From positions 310,001 to 374,000 of the forward strand of contig NZ_JAUSYU010000001.1 in the NCBI RefSeq assembly GCF_030817075.1: a stretch of 64,000 nt of DNA, read 5' to 3'. The position numbers were made by a program, and so were the translations under genes. Positions 8,250 through 16,833 of the stretch are shown in pieces; within the stretch, counting starts at the first letter, position 1; each line of letters starts with the position of its first letter. The notes below the pieces were generated by a model. It was not told the DNA's origin. It searched no databases and worked only from the letters and a program-made list of their open reading frames with translations. This stretch comes from Arthrobacter sp. V1I9. Its GTDB lineage: Bacteria; Actinomycetota; Actinomycetes; Actinomycetales; Micrococcaceae.

Positions 8250-8794
8250 TGAGTTCGCCGCTGGTCCGACAAACAGGCCCATTCCGAGAAAAGGCGCCTC
8301 CGCGCTGGAACTGGCCGGCGATGGTGCGGAACAGGTTCTGGCTAATCGTACCGATCCTAGTGCTGGACCTTGCCCTCACCGGCCATCTCCCGCCTCCCCT
8401 TGCCCCCACCAGCGTGGCTCCGGTAATCCCGGTCTGGCTGGAACTGAGCGAGACTGTTTTGCGGGTCGCGGTCCTGGGTGCCCCATTGCTGATGCCCCTT
8501 TCCTTGCGGGCGCCTACCTCCCGGCCCGTGTTTGCTGTCTCCCTGGTGGGCCTGGGCGCATACACCGCAGCCTGGGCGGCAGTCGTCTGGGCACCAACGA
8601 GTACCTGGAGTACCAGCCTCATCGGCTTCACGGCATTGGCGTGGACCTCAATCATCTTGTTCGTCGGTATCGCTTTGCAGTCAACAATGCGTTTCATCCC
8701 CCGATACCGGCCGTGGATGTATCTAAGCGCCGCACTCCTCTTCGCCGTCGTGCACACACTTCCTATGGCGCTGATGTGGGACTCGTATTACTGA
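8249..8794 (+). CDS. Hypothetical integral membrane protein
   Basis: A 181-residue protein with about five hydrophobic helices (around residues 27-45, 70-88, 98-120, 128-148 and 160-176) and no motif I can assign. It overlaps the DUF6544 gene by one base and precedes the IS-disrupted membrane gene, so the three formed a small membrane-protein operon. The short basic N-terminal stretch should be cytoplasmic. Confidence 0.7.
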   Translation: MSSPLVRQTGPFREKAPPRWNWPAMVRNRFWLIVPILVLDLALTGHLPPPLAPTSVAPVIPVWLELSETVLRVAVLGAPLLMPLSLRAPTSRPVFAVSLVGLGAYTAAWAAVVWAPTSTWSTSLIGFTALAWTSIILFVGIALQSTMRFIPRYRPWMYLSAALLFAVVHTLPMALMWDSYY

Positions 8795-9030
8795 GGCCGG
8801 GTCCGGTCATGAAAGGTATGGAGGAACGGAGCATGCTGCTCAAGGCAGTAAAGGTGTTTCACACCCTGGCGTGGTTCACAATCGAGGCCTGCATGCTCTA
8901 CGTCCTGTACGCCGGCCTCCGGAGACGCTCGGATCGGAGGGCGGGACTCGCAGCGGCCGTCGTGGCCCTGGAAACACTGGTCTTCGCCGCCAACGGTTTT
9001 TCACTGCCCGTTGACCGCGGTGGCACGCAA

Positions 9031-9036
9031 TCTAGG
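9031..9036. repeat. Target-site duplication, left copy (TCTAGG)
   Basis: TCTAGG directly abuts the left terminal repeat and is repeated at 10111-10116 after the right one, the six-base duplication made on insertion. Confidence 0.9.
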
Positions 9037-9061
9037 TGTATTAACCACAGAGGTTAGTGAC
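9037..9061 (+). repeat. Left terminal inverted repeat of the IS
   Basis: TGTATTAACCACAGAGGTT then AGTGAC. It matches the reverse complement of 10086-10110 at 22 of 25 positions. Confidence 0.88.
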
Positions 9062-9146
9062 GATCGGCGTGGTGCGGTGACATGAAGAAGACCTCCGAGT
9101 GGAGTGGGGCTTGTCTAGAGTCCAATTCCACAAACGGAGGTCTTCA

Positions 9147-10106
9147 ATGTCCCACCCTAATGCTTTCCTGGCCCGCAGGGGACGGATTGAGCTGGCAAAG
9201 TGCATTGTCGAGGAGGGTTGGTCGTTACGCCGGGCCGCAGAGCGTTTTCAGGTCTCCGTCCCGACCGCGGCGCGCTGGGCCAGCCGCTACCGGGAGCTGG
9301 GCGAAGAGGGGATGGAGGACCTCTCCAGCCGTCCGTCCCGGTCTCCGCGCCGCACTCCTGTCCGGCGGGAACGACGGATCATCGCGCTGCGGGTCAACCG
9401 CCGCTGGGGGCCGGCGAGGATCGGTTACCTGCTTGGCATCCACCCCTCCACCGTGCACCGGGTCCTCTCCCGGTTCCGGCTTGCCCGGCTGTCATGGCTG
9501 GATCGGGCCACCAGCAGGGTGATCCGCCGCTACGAGCACCAGAACCCCGGGGACCTGGTCCACGTGGACATCAAGAAACTCGGCCGGATCCCTGACGGCG
9601 GCGGACACCGCGTGACCGGCCGGGCCGCGGGGAACCGGAACAAGACCGGCACCACTGCCAACCGCAGGCCCGGCTACGCCTACCTGCATAACGCGGTCGA
9701 TGACCACTCCCGCTTTGCCTACACCGAGATCCTCGCCGACGAGAAGAAGGAGACCGCCGCCGGCTTCTGGGAACGGGCAAACGCAGCGTTCAACGCCGCC
9801 GGGATCACGGTGATCCGGGTCCTGACCGACAACGGCTCCTGCTACCGCTCCCACGCCTTTGCCGAAGCTCTCGGTGTTGGCATCAAGCACAAACGCACAC
9901 GCCCCTACCGGCCCCAGACCAACGGGAAAGTCGAGCGGTTCAACCGCACCATGCTTGATGAATGGGCCTACGCGAAGCCCTACGCATCAGAGGCCGAGCG
10001 TGTTGCCGCTTTTCCGGCCTGGCTGCACCACTACAATCACACCCGGGGCCACACCTCACTGAAGGGTCAACCACCCGCCAGCCGTGTCACCAACCTCCGT
10101 GGGTAA
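9147..10106 (+). CDS. IS481-family transposase
   Basis: A 319-residue DDE transposase. Residues about 10-110 hold helix-turn-helix segments (W-S-L-R-R-A-A-E-R-F for target-DNA binding, and a second with R-I-G-Y-L-L-G-I-H-P-S-T-V). The catalytic core follows, with D in H-V-D-I-K-K-L-G, D in L-T-D-N-G-S, and E in T-N-G-K-V-E-R-F-N. It acts on the flanking inverted repeats. The frame opens 16 codons earlier; the ATG at 9147 after GGAGGTCTTCA is the better start, and it ends four bases before the right end. No disabling mutation is visible. Confidence 0.95.
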   Translation: MSHPNAFLARRGRIELAKCIVEEGWSLRRAAERFQVSVPTAARWASRYRELGEEGMEDLSSRPSRSPRRTPVRRERRIIALRVNRRWGPARIGYLLGIHPSTVHRVLSRFRLARLSWLDRATSRVIRRYEHQNPGDLVHVDIKKLGRIPDGGGHRVTGRAAGNRNKTGTTANRRPGYAYLHNAVDDHSRFAYTEILADEKKETAAGFWERANAAFNAAGITVIRVLTDNGSCYRSHAFAEALGVGIKHKRTRPYRPQTNGKVERFNRTMLDEWAYAKPYASEAERVAAFPAWLHHYNHTRGHTSLKGQPPASRVTNLRG

Positions 10107-10110
10107 TACA
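10086..10110 (-). repeat. Right terminal inverted repeat of the IS
   Basis: Ends with CAACCTCC, GTGGGTAATACA; pairs with the left end. It overlaps the last codons and stop of the transposase. Confidence 0.88.
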
Positions 10111-10116
10111 TCTAGG
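10111..10116. repeat. Target-site duplication, right copy (TCTAGG)
   Basis: Exact repeat of 9031-9036; after it the interrupted gene's reading frame resumes. Confidence 0.9.
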
Positions 10117-10281
10117 AGACGCCACAGGATCCGTCACTGACATCTACCTTCCAACCTGGCTGGCCAAAAACCTCCCGGCCATCCATGTCCCGCTGATCAT
10201 CCTTGCCGTGGCCCTTCACTGGCGGAACCTCGCGACTGCGACAGGCACTCCTGCCGGCCGGAAGCTGGACCGGCTGGCGGC

Positions 10282-12717
10282 CTAAGCCGGAGTGGAGCCG
10301 GTACGGAGGCCGCGGCGGTGGAACCGGAACAGGAATTCGATGGCAAGGGCACCGAGGAGACCGGCTACCAGAGATGCGGTGAGGTGATGTTCCCCCAGCA
10401 TCACAAAACCGAAGAAATCCTGGGGCAGGGGCAGGGTCAGCAGGAGAATAAGGCCGGCGTACATGGCCCCGATAATGACCAGCCGCCAGCTGTTCAGCGG
10501 CCGCGAGAGAACGACCAGTACCCATAGGGTAATCAGTGTCAGCACGAGAACTGAACCGGTCCGGGCGGCGGGGGTGTCCGAGCCGGTCTGCCGGGAGTAG
10601 GTGTTGATTGCCAGGACGGCGAGGGCGGTGATGAGCCCGGCGGGGACAGCGAAGGAGAGCGAGCGTTTCAGGAAGCCGGGCTCGTAGCGGCGCGCGTTCG
10701 GCATCAGTGCCAGAAAGAATGCCGGTATCCCTATGGTGATGCCGTCCGTCGCCGAGAATTGACGGGGCAGGAACGGGAACTCCCACAGCAGAGCGCCGAA
10801 CGTTATCGACAAGATGACTGCGTAAGCGGTCTTAGTCAGGAACAGCATGGAAACGCGTTCAATGTTGGCAATCACTTGCCGGCCTTCGGCTACGACTCCC
10901 GGGAGCCTGTCGAATCGGCCGTCCAGCAGCACCAGCCGCGATACCGCCTTTGTTGCGGCCGCAGCTGAGTCCATAGCGATGCCGATGTCGGCTTCCTTCA
11001 GGGCAAGGGCATCGTTGACGCCATCCCCGGTCATGGCCACGACGTGCCCGCGCGCCTGCAGGGCCCGGACCATGTCCTTTTTCTGGGCAGGGGTGACCCG
11101 GCCGAACACGGTGTGCTGCTCCATCACCTCAGCCAATTCACCGGGGTCGGTGGGAAGCTGACGGGCGTCATATCCGCCGTTGGTGGGCACACCGACTTCA
11201 CGCGCGACCGCTGCGACAGTACGGGGATCATCCCCGGAGATAATTCTCAGCCCGACGTCCTGATCCTTGAAATATGACAGGGTCTGCGCCGCGTCGGGGC
11301 GAACCTTTTCACGAAAGGTAAGCAGGGCGGTGGGCACGGGGGCGGCAGGAAGAACCGGGTCCTCGCTGCCAGCCCAGGTCGTGGCGGGTGCGTGCGCGAG
11401 AACCAGTGTCCGTAAACCTGTGGTGGCAAGTGTGGCCGCGAGGTCCAGGGCATGGCCGGCCCCGGCGGTCTCCGGGTCAAGGACCATCTCGGGTGCCCCG
11501 AGCAGCCATGTCCCCTCTGCCAAAGTGCCGGTGGCGAAGGTGACTGCGCTCCACTTTCTGGCAGAGGAAAATGGAACGGAGGAGAGCGGACGCAATGAAC
11601 CGCTGTGTGGAAATGCGTCGGCGAGGCACCGGGCGGTGGCGTTGGCGTTCGGATCCGCTCCGAACCAGCCAAGAACCTGGTTCCACCCTGCCGGCGGTAC
11701 GGTGCCGACGTTGTGGAAGGCGTCGAAAATGATTTTGCCCACAGTGAGCGTGCCGGTCTTGTCCAGGCATAAAACATCGACCCGGGCCAGCCCCTCCACC
11801 GCAGCCAGTTCCTGAATGAGTACTTTCTGACGTGCCAGCCGCACGGCGCCCACGGCGAAGGCGACACTTGTCATCAGCACCAGGCCCAACGGAATCATAG
11901 CGATGACGCTGGCGACGGCGCCGACGGCCCCGACTCTCCAGTTTCCGGTGGTGATGGCGTTCTGCCATCCGCCCTGGCCCTGCATCTGGGCGTTAATGAC
12001 GATGGCCATGATGGGCAATAGTCCCACGGTGATCCACCGCAGGACCCTGTTGAGGCCGGCACGGATCTCGGAATGGACCAAGGAGAAGCGTTTGGCCTCC
12101 ACGGTCAGGCGGCTTGCGAAGGACTCTGCGCCCACCCGGATAACCGCTGCCCTGCCCTGGCCGCTGACGACACTGGAACCGGACAGCACTTCGGTGCCTG
12201 CGCCTTTTCCCACGGGGTCTGACTCCCCGGTCAGCAGCGACTCATCAATTTCAAGTCCCTCTGCATCCAGCACGACCGCATCCGCGGCGACCTGGTCTCC
12301 GGCGCGGAGGACCAGAACATCGTCTTGAACAACGTCCTCGACATCGATGTCCTGCACCACACCGCCCCGGAGCACCCGTGCCCGCGGGGAGTTCAGGACG
12401 GCAAGGCGGTCGAGCGATTTCTTCGCCCGGTATTCCTGGACAACACCGATCAGGGCGTTGCTGACGGCAGCGAAACCAAACAGCGCATCACGCCACTGCC
12501 CGAGCAGGAGAAGCAACAAAAAGCTCCCGGCAACGATGCCATTGAAAAGAGTCAGGACATTGGCCCTGAAAATGTCCCAGAGGCTCCGGCTGGAAAAATC
12601 GGGGACAAGGTTGGTCGAACCGGCTTTCACGCGCGCGGCGACGTCACCAGCGGAGAGCCCCAGGATCGGGACTGCGGTCTGCACCTGGAGGACGGCGGTC
12701 TTTTTTTCGCCTGTCAC
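10282..12717 (-). CDS. P-type cation ATPase, CtpE-like
   Basis: An integral-membrane ATP-driven cation pump of about 811 residues. Visible parts: an N-terminal actuator segment, two early helices, the T-G-E-S-D-P-V dephosphorylation loop, a helix pair with the M4-like V-I-A-M-I-P-L-G, the D-K-T-G-T-L-T phosphorylation site, the nucleotide domain, the T-G-D-G-V-N-D hinge, and about six C-terminal helices. I see no N-terminal metal-binding domain and no CPC motif, so a heavy-metal exporter is unlikely. The arrangement recalls mycobacterial CtpE, reported to handle Ca2+; the substrate here is inference. The GTG at 12717 follows AAGGGA; an ATG at 12756 lacks a ribosome site. Its end overlaps the IS-disrupted gene's stop convergently. 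Confidence 0.88.
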   Translation of the reverse strand: MTGEKKTAVLQVQTAVPILGLSAGDVAARVKAGSTNLVPDFSSRSLWDIFRANVLTLFNGIVAGSFLLLLLLGQWRDALFGFAAVSNALIGVVQEYRAKKSLDRLAVLNSPRARVLRGGVVQDIDVEDVVQDDVLVLRAGDQVAADAVVLDAEGLEIDESLLTGESDPVGKGAGTEVLSGSSVVSGQGRAAVIRVGAESFASRLTVEAKRFSLVHSEIRAGLNRVLRWITVGLLPIMAIVINAQMQGQGGWQNAITTGNWRVGAVGAVASVIAMIPLGLVLMTSVAFAVGAVRLARQKVLIQELAAVEGLARVDVLCLDKTGTLTVGKIIFDAFHNVGTVPPAGWNQVLGWFGADPNANATARCLADAFPHSGSLRPLSSVPFSSARKWSAVTFATGTLAEGTWLLGAPEMVLDPETAGAGHALDLAATLATTGLRTLVLAHAPATTWAGSEDPVLPAAPVPTALLTFREKVRPDAAQTLSYFKDQDVGLRIISGDDPRTVAAVAREVGVPTNGGYDARQLPTDPGELAEVMEQHTVFGRVTPAQKKDMVRALQARGHVVAMTGDGVNDALALKEADIGIAMDSAAAATKAVSRLVLLDGRFDRLPGVVAEGRQVIANIERVSMLFLTKTAYAVILSITFGALLWEFPFLPRQFSATDGITIGIPAFFLALMPNARRYEPGFLKRSLSFAVPAGLITALAVLAINTYSRQTGSDTPAARTGSVLVLTLITLWVLVVLSRPLNSWRLVIIGAMYAGLILLLTLPLPQDFFGFVMLGEHHLTASLVAGLLGALAIEFLFRFHRRGLRTGSTPA

Positions 12718-12788
12718 ACTGGTCCCTTCATAGGAGTGATCCGCTGTCGTGAACACATTCAGCCACTGTGGACAGGAGCCGGTGGGGC

Positions 12789-13844
12789 TTAGGCGTTGAG
12801 CATCACTTTCAGCGCCTTGGTTTCGGCGGCACGTGAAAAGGTGTCGTATGCCTTTTCGATGTCGTTGAGGTCGAAGGTGTGACTGACGAACTGGTCAACG
12901 GGCAACTTCTTTTGCGCGACGAGCTTGAGCAGTGTGCCGGTGGTGTTGGTGTTCACCAGGCCGGTGGTGATGGTGATGTTCGAGATCCAGAGCCGGTCCA
13001 GCGGGAGGTTAACCCCCTTGCCGTGGACGCCGGCGTTGGCTACGTGACCGGCGGGCCTGACGATGTCCAGGGCCATGGTGAAGGTCTCCGGTATTCCCAC
13101 AGCTTCGATGGCAACATCCACGCCGAGGCCGTCGGTGAGGGCTAGTACCTGATCTTTCCAGTCGGCATCTGTTGACACGATGCTGTCGGTAGCTCCGAAA
13201 AGTTTGGCCTGCTCGACCCGGTTGGGGTCGATGTCGAGTGCGATGATCCGGGAGGGGCCGTACAGCCGGGCGGTGGTGATGGCGGCGAGCCCGACCGGGC
13301 CGGCGCCGACGACCGCGAGGACGTCCCCGGGCTTGACAGCCCCGTTCCGTACACCGATCTCGTGGCCTGTAGGGAGGATATCGGAGAGCAAGGTTCCCTC
13401 TTGGGGGCTGACGCCGTTGGGGATTTTGTGCACGGAAGTCTCTGCGTACGGGACGCGGACGAACTCGGCCTGCGTCCCGTCAATAAGGTGCCCGAGGATC
13501 CAACCAATCCCGGAAGCCCCTTCGTCTCCCAGACAGTGCGAGAAGACTCCTTGTTTGCAGTAATCACAATGCCCGCAGGCGGAGATGCACGAAAGGATCA
13601 CGCGGTCACCGATCACCAGAGCCGTAACCGCAGATCCAATCTCAGTGATTGTGCCGACGCCCTCGTGCCCGAGGATCCGGCCGTTTTCGACTGCGGGGAC
13701 ATCACCTTTGAGGATGTGCAGGTCCGTGCCGCAAATGGTGGTTGTGTCGATCTTTACGATGATGTCGGTCGGCTTCTGGATCCGTGGATCGGGAACAACT
13801 TCCCATGCCTTTTTGCCGGGACCGTGATAGACAAGCGCTTTCAT
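12789..13844 (-). CDS. Zinc-dependent alcohol dehydrogenase
   Basis: A 351-residue medium-chain dehydrogenase. Catalytic zinc ligands are Cys in T-I-C-G-T-D (about residue 38) and His-Glu in L-G-H-E-G; structural zinc is held by C-G-H-C-D-Y-C then C seven residues on (about 91-105). The cofactor site is G-A-G-P-V-G-L, with D in A-L-D-I-D suggesting NAD preference. It should oxidise alcohols or reduce aldehydes; the substrate is not determinable. It ends about 70 bases before the ATPase start on the same strand, so co-transcription is possible. Some 300 bases upstream are gene-free and run into the leader of the next GWYR gene. Confidence 0.93.
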   Translation of the reverse strand: MKALVYHGPGKKAWEVVPDPRIQKPTDIIVKIDTTTICGTDLHILKGDVPAVENGRILGHEGVGTITEIGSAVTALVIGDRVILSCISACGHCDYCKQGVFSHCLGDEGASGIGWILGHLIDGTQAEFVRVPYAETSVHKIPNGVSPQEGTLLSDILPTGHEIGVRNGAVKPGDVLAVVGAGPVGLAAITTARLYGPSRIIALDIDPNRVEQAKLFGATDSIVSTDADWKDQVLALTDGLGVDVAIEAVGIPETFTMALDIVRPAGHVANAGVHGKGVNLPLDRLWISNITITTGLVNTNTTGTLLKLVAQKKLPVDQFVSHTFDLNDIEKAYDTFSRAAETKALKVMLNA

Positions 13845-14080
13845 CGATGTTTCCTTCGATTGGCCAAGGCGCTCTCGCTCGAGAGCTGCGTTCGGCGGTA
13901 TCGCAGTCCTACACGAGTTGGGCTAAGCGTATACCTCCTGCCACTGAGGAACACTGCTGCACCCGTTCTCCGAGGGAGGGCCTGACCTGTTCCATGCGGG
14001 AATTACTTGTCCTTGCCCTTCCGCCGCCCATCGTTGGCAGAGCCATGGGCTTTTGCCAGCCTAAAACCTTTCGGGCACCA

Positions 14081-14154
14081 CCGGCGCAAAAGAGGGGGAC
14101 GGGTCTAGTGTTGGCCGTAACGGCATCCGCCGCGATTACCCTCAGGGAGGGTGC
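14081..14154 (+). promoter_or_regulatory. Conserved leader/promoter of GWYR family copy 2
   Basis: CCGGCGCAAA at 14081, 15 bases, TAGTGT then TGG, then CATCCGCCGCGATTACCC and TCAGGGAGGGTGC up to the ATG. It matches the leaders at 942-1016 (minus) and 46338-46414. Confidence 0.55.
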
Positions 14155-14610
14155 ATGAACTCCAGCCAGTCCAGCGCCGATCAATTCACGCAGTACCTAA
14201 AAACCGTCCGCGGTGCAAAATACCGCCCCTACCGGGTCACCGAACAAGACACCACGGAGAGCGTGGTGTCCGGCCTGCGGCTGGCGCAGCAGTCCCGGGG
14301 CTGCGTCCAGAGCGAGCCTTTCATTCTCCGTGCCTCCGCCCGGGTCCTGATCAGCAGGCGTAACGAACGCCAAGCCAGATCTTCCCGAGCGGCAAGGTAC
14401 CAGCTGGACATCCACCACAGCGCCAGCAATCGCACACGTGAAGCTATCCCCGTAAAGGATCTCGAGGACGCCAAAACCTGGGCAAGGACACGAATCGAAG
14501 CACAGGGCGCCGAGTTCGCAGCCATCTACTCTCCCGCGCTCGGGAGCACCGCACCAGGCACAGGAGCCCTCGTGTCCAGTTTCAACCGCTCCGTGGGCTG
14601 GTACCGGTAA
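14155..14610 (+). CDS. Small conserved hypothetical protein, GWYR family copy 2
   Basis: A 151-residue protein, the most divergent of the three paralogues. It keeps S-S-A-D-Q-F-x-Q-Y-L-K, E-S-V-V-S-G-L-R-L, F-I-L-R-A-S-A-R-V-L-I-S-R-R, the D-L-E-D-A-K-T-W-A-R helix and the end S-F-N-R-S-V-G-W-Y-R, but has a short gap after the first block relative to copies 1 and 3. The start is fixed by the same AGGGAGG ribosome site and leader. Soluble, function unknown. It lies alone between the dehydrogenase and the glycosyltransferase. Confidence 0.8.
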   Translation: MNSSQSSADQFTQYLKTVRGAKYRPYRVTEQDTTESVVSGLRLAQQSRGCVQSEPFILRASARVLISRRNERQARSSRAARYQLDIHHSASNRTREAIPVKDLEDAKTWARTRIEAQGAEFAAIYSPALGSTAPGTGALVSSFNRSVGWYR

Positions 14611-14933
14611 CCACACCAGGCACTCCACGTACCGCCCAATAGCCGTTGAGGTGGCGCACATCCGCTTACATCACCAGGGACTAAGGGCTATGCCGGCCAC
14701 GGAGCCGCCAATGGCAGCCTACCGACATTATGAACAGAGGGCTCGGCCCTTAGCTTTCCTGCCAGAGCCTGACAGTCCGGATATTGGGGATCACCGCCGG
14801 GGCACAGACCCGTCAGCGCACCTCCTGGCAACCGGGACCCAGACAACATTAGGCTGGCGCTGGCGGGAGCGGAACCGCTCCGGCGATAATGGTCCGGCCC
14901 GACAGACATAACCTGACTTCAGTTCATGTCGTC

Positions 14934-14939
14934 TAGTCT
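14934..14939 (+). promoter_or_regulatory. -10 box for a leaderless glycosyltransferase transcript
   Basis: TAGTCT ends 6 bases before the ATG at 14946; no ribosome site is present between. Confidence 0.45.
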
Positions 14940-14945
14940 CTCTTC

Positions 14946-16409
14946 ATGAACAGGACGTCTGCACGAGCCCCCGACACCGCTGCGGGAGAGCGTGTTCTTA
15001 TCCTGTCCGCAGGGGTGGGATCCGGGCACAACAGCGCCGCCGCGGCGGTGCAGCAGCCGTCCGCCGCCCGTGCCGACGTCGCCGAGGTGCAGGTGCTGGA
15101 CGTGCTGCAGGTGAGCAGCGTGCTGTACCGCGCACTGCTGGGAAAGGGTTACTTCGTCCTGGTCGAGAACTCGCCGTGGCTGGTCGAGTTGGGCTATGAC
15201 ATCAGCGACCCTCCGTTCCGGCGCCGGGGCCCAATAGACCCCTGGACACGGGTAAACGCCCTGCCGGTCATCGCTGCGATCAAGCGGTTCCGACCGACCG
15301 CGATCGTATGCACGCACTTCCTGCCAGCCCAGCTGGTGGCGTTACTGCTCCTTCGCGGCGTGATAGACGCGAGGACCGCTGTCGTCACGACCGATTACGA
15401 CTTCCAGGGCCTGTGGCTTACGGGCGCGTTCCATGCGCTCTTCCTGGCCAGGGAAGAGGGGAAGGTGGAGCTGATGGCGTTCGGCGTGCCTCCCGACCGC
15501 GTCGCGGCCACGGGCATCCCGATCGCCACACAGCTGAACCTCGCGCCCGCACGCGATGCAAACGAGCCCCCGAAGCTGCTGATCTCGGCAGGCGCGACAG
15601 GCGGCACCTATGCCGTCTCGGTCGTGCGGCAAACGCTGCACATGCGCTCGTCGTTCACGGCCACGGTCGTGTGCGGGCGCAACAACGCGTTGCGCCAGCG
15701 TATTGAGCAGCTGGTGACGCCCGCTGGCGACCGCTACCGCGTGCTCGGCTTCACGGCGGAGATGCCGCAGTTGCTGCGCCGCGCCGACCTCTTTGTGGGC
15801 AAGCCGGGCGGGTTGTCGGCGTCAGAGTGCATGGCTGCAGGGCTGCCCATGGTGTTAGTAAATCCCATCCCGGGACAGGAGGTTCGCAACGGGGACTACC
15901 TGATCGAGCAGGGAGCGGCGGTCCGCTGTAACACCGCTGCGACGATCGGCTGGAAGATCGACGAGGTGCTGCGCGAGCCGGGCCGCCTGCAGCGGATGCA
16001 AGCGGCGGCGCGGAGAACGGGCCGCCCTGGCGCTGCGGCGGACGTGCTGTCCAGACTGCTGGACGGGCCGTCCCGTCCGCTGGTCGTGACCCGCGCGGCG
16101 CAGAAGACAATCCTCGACGAGAGCGAGCGGCGCGTCGTGGCGACCGATTTGACGGGCCCCTCCTCACTGGTCCGGTTGATCGACTCGGCTGAGGGTAGCA
16201 CGGTCGCGCTGCTGCGAGCCGAGGAGCTGGGGGATCTGCAGAAGCGGTACGGAGCCCCGAACGGGGGTCTAGTGCTGCGGCGCAGCCAAGCGCTGGTGTC
16301 ACTCAGGTGGGAGGAGCAGCGGTTGCTCCGCGCCATGCTGCGGGGGGACGACACGCTGCCCGTCCGGGTCGAGGGGCTCCCGTCACCCCTTCGCTTCCTT
16401 CCCCGCTGA
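14946..16409 (+). CDS. MGDG-synthase-type glycosyltransferase (GT28)
   Basis: A 487-residue enzyme of the monogalactosyldiacylglycerol synthase / diacylglycerol glucosyltransferase type, moving a sugar from a nucleotide donor to a lipid acceptor at the inner membrane face. The N-terminal MGDG_synth domain opens with L-S-A-G-V-G-S-G-H-N-S-A-A (about residue 20) and holds V-T-T-D-Y-D-F. The MurG-like C-terminal donor domain has S-A-G-A-T-G-G and G-K-P-G-G-L-S-A-S-E. About 90 extra C-terminal residues (from roughly 395) have no motif I know. No transmembrane helix; such enzymes are peripheral. Upstream bases 14611-14945 are otherwise gene-free. Confidence 0.88.
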   Translation: MNRTSARAPDTAAGERVLILSAGVGSGHNSAAAAVQQPSAARADVAEVQVLDVLQVSSVLYRALLGKGYFVLVENSPWLVELGYDISDPPFRRRGPIDPWTRVNALPVIAAIKRFRPTAIVCTHFLPAQLVALLLLRGVIDARTAVVTTDYDFQGLWLTGAFHALFLAREEGKVELMAFGVPPDRVAATGIPIATQLNLAPARDANEPPKLLISAGATGGTYAVSVVRQTLHMRSSFTATVVCGRNNALRQRIEQLVTPAGDRYRVLGFTAEMPQLLRRADLFVGKPGGLSASECMAAGLPMVLVNPIPGQEVRNGDYLIEQGAAVRCNTAATIGWKIDEVLREPGRLQRMQAAARRTGRPGAAADVLSRLLDGPSRPLVVTRAAQKTILDESERRVVATDLTGPSSLVRLIDSAEGSTVALLRAEELGDLQKRYGAPNGGLVLRRSQALVSLRWEEQRLLRAMLRGDDTLPVRVEGLPSPLRFLPR

Positions 16410-16833
16410 CCGGCGACACGCGACCCCTATCGATCACAGGCGGTCCGACCGTCCCAGATGCCTTCCTCGTCCATCGGTCCCTCAGGGCCTCGCAACGACT
16501 TCGCGTTGCCGAACTTTCCCTGCAATACGCCCAGGCTGCTCCCTGTCAGACAGGTGGTTGTGCAGGGACGGCGGCGAAGGACAGACGCCCTTAGGTGCCC
16601 GTCTTTTGGACCGCTTCAGTCGCTTTGTGGTGATGCCAGCGTTCCCGGGTCTGCCTCACCGCGGGCGGTGTGCGGTGTGCGGTGGAAAATGATGGCCAAC
16701 AGGGGCGGACTATCTATTCAACGCTCGGGCGCGCATACTCAAGGAAGTGCCGCGTGTGTGGCTTCGCAAGTCCTCCAGTGTCCCCCCTTGTCAAGGGGTT
16801 GTTGTTTGGGCATAAAGAGGAATGAGGCCAGTC
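16410..16833. other. Intergenic stretch, no gene seen
   Basis: About 420 bases with only frames of implausible composition. The final bases, AGGAATGAGGCCAGTC, form a leader nearly identical to that before the paralogous GAF-ANTAR gene at 39719. CCCTTGTCAAGGGG near 16786-16799 is a short perfect hairpin just ahead of it. Confidence 0.5.

Larger units (their letters stand above)
9037..10110 (+). mobile_element. IS481-family insertion sequence, 1074 bp, apparently complete
   Basis: Bounded by imperfect 25-bp inverted repeats (TGTATTAACCACAGAGGTT on the left against TGTATTACCCACGGAGGTT from the right), flanked by the 6-bp duplication TCTAGG, and carrying one intact DDE transposase. It sits inside a membrane-protein gene. 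Intact ends, perfect duplication and an undamaged transposase indicate a recent insertion. Confidence 0.93.
8833..10285 (+). pseudogene. Small membrane protein gene split by an IS481-type element
   Basis: The 5' part (8833 to about 9036) follows GGAGGAACGGAGC and encodes helices starting M-L-L-K-A-V-K-V. The 3' part resumes at 10111 with G-D-A-T-G-S-V-T-D-I-Y-L-P and ends at the TAA at 10283-10285. Removing the element and one copy of TCTAGG joins the parts as R-N-L-G-D-A-T. There is a second lesion: a five-T run at about 8997-9001 needs one base less to keep C-P-L-T-A-V-A-R-N-L in frame. The intact protein would be about 125 residues with three or four membrane helices, function unknown. Its stop overlaps the convergent ATPase gene's end. 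Confidence 0.85.

Noticed and set aside
12325..12792. 155-codon plus-strand frame opposite the P-type ATPase
   Set aside because: Shadow of the ATPase gene, which has full family similarity.
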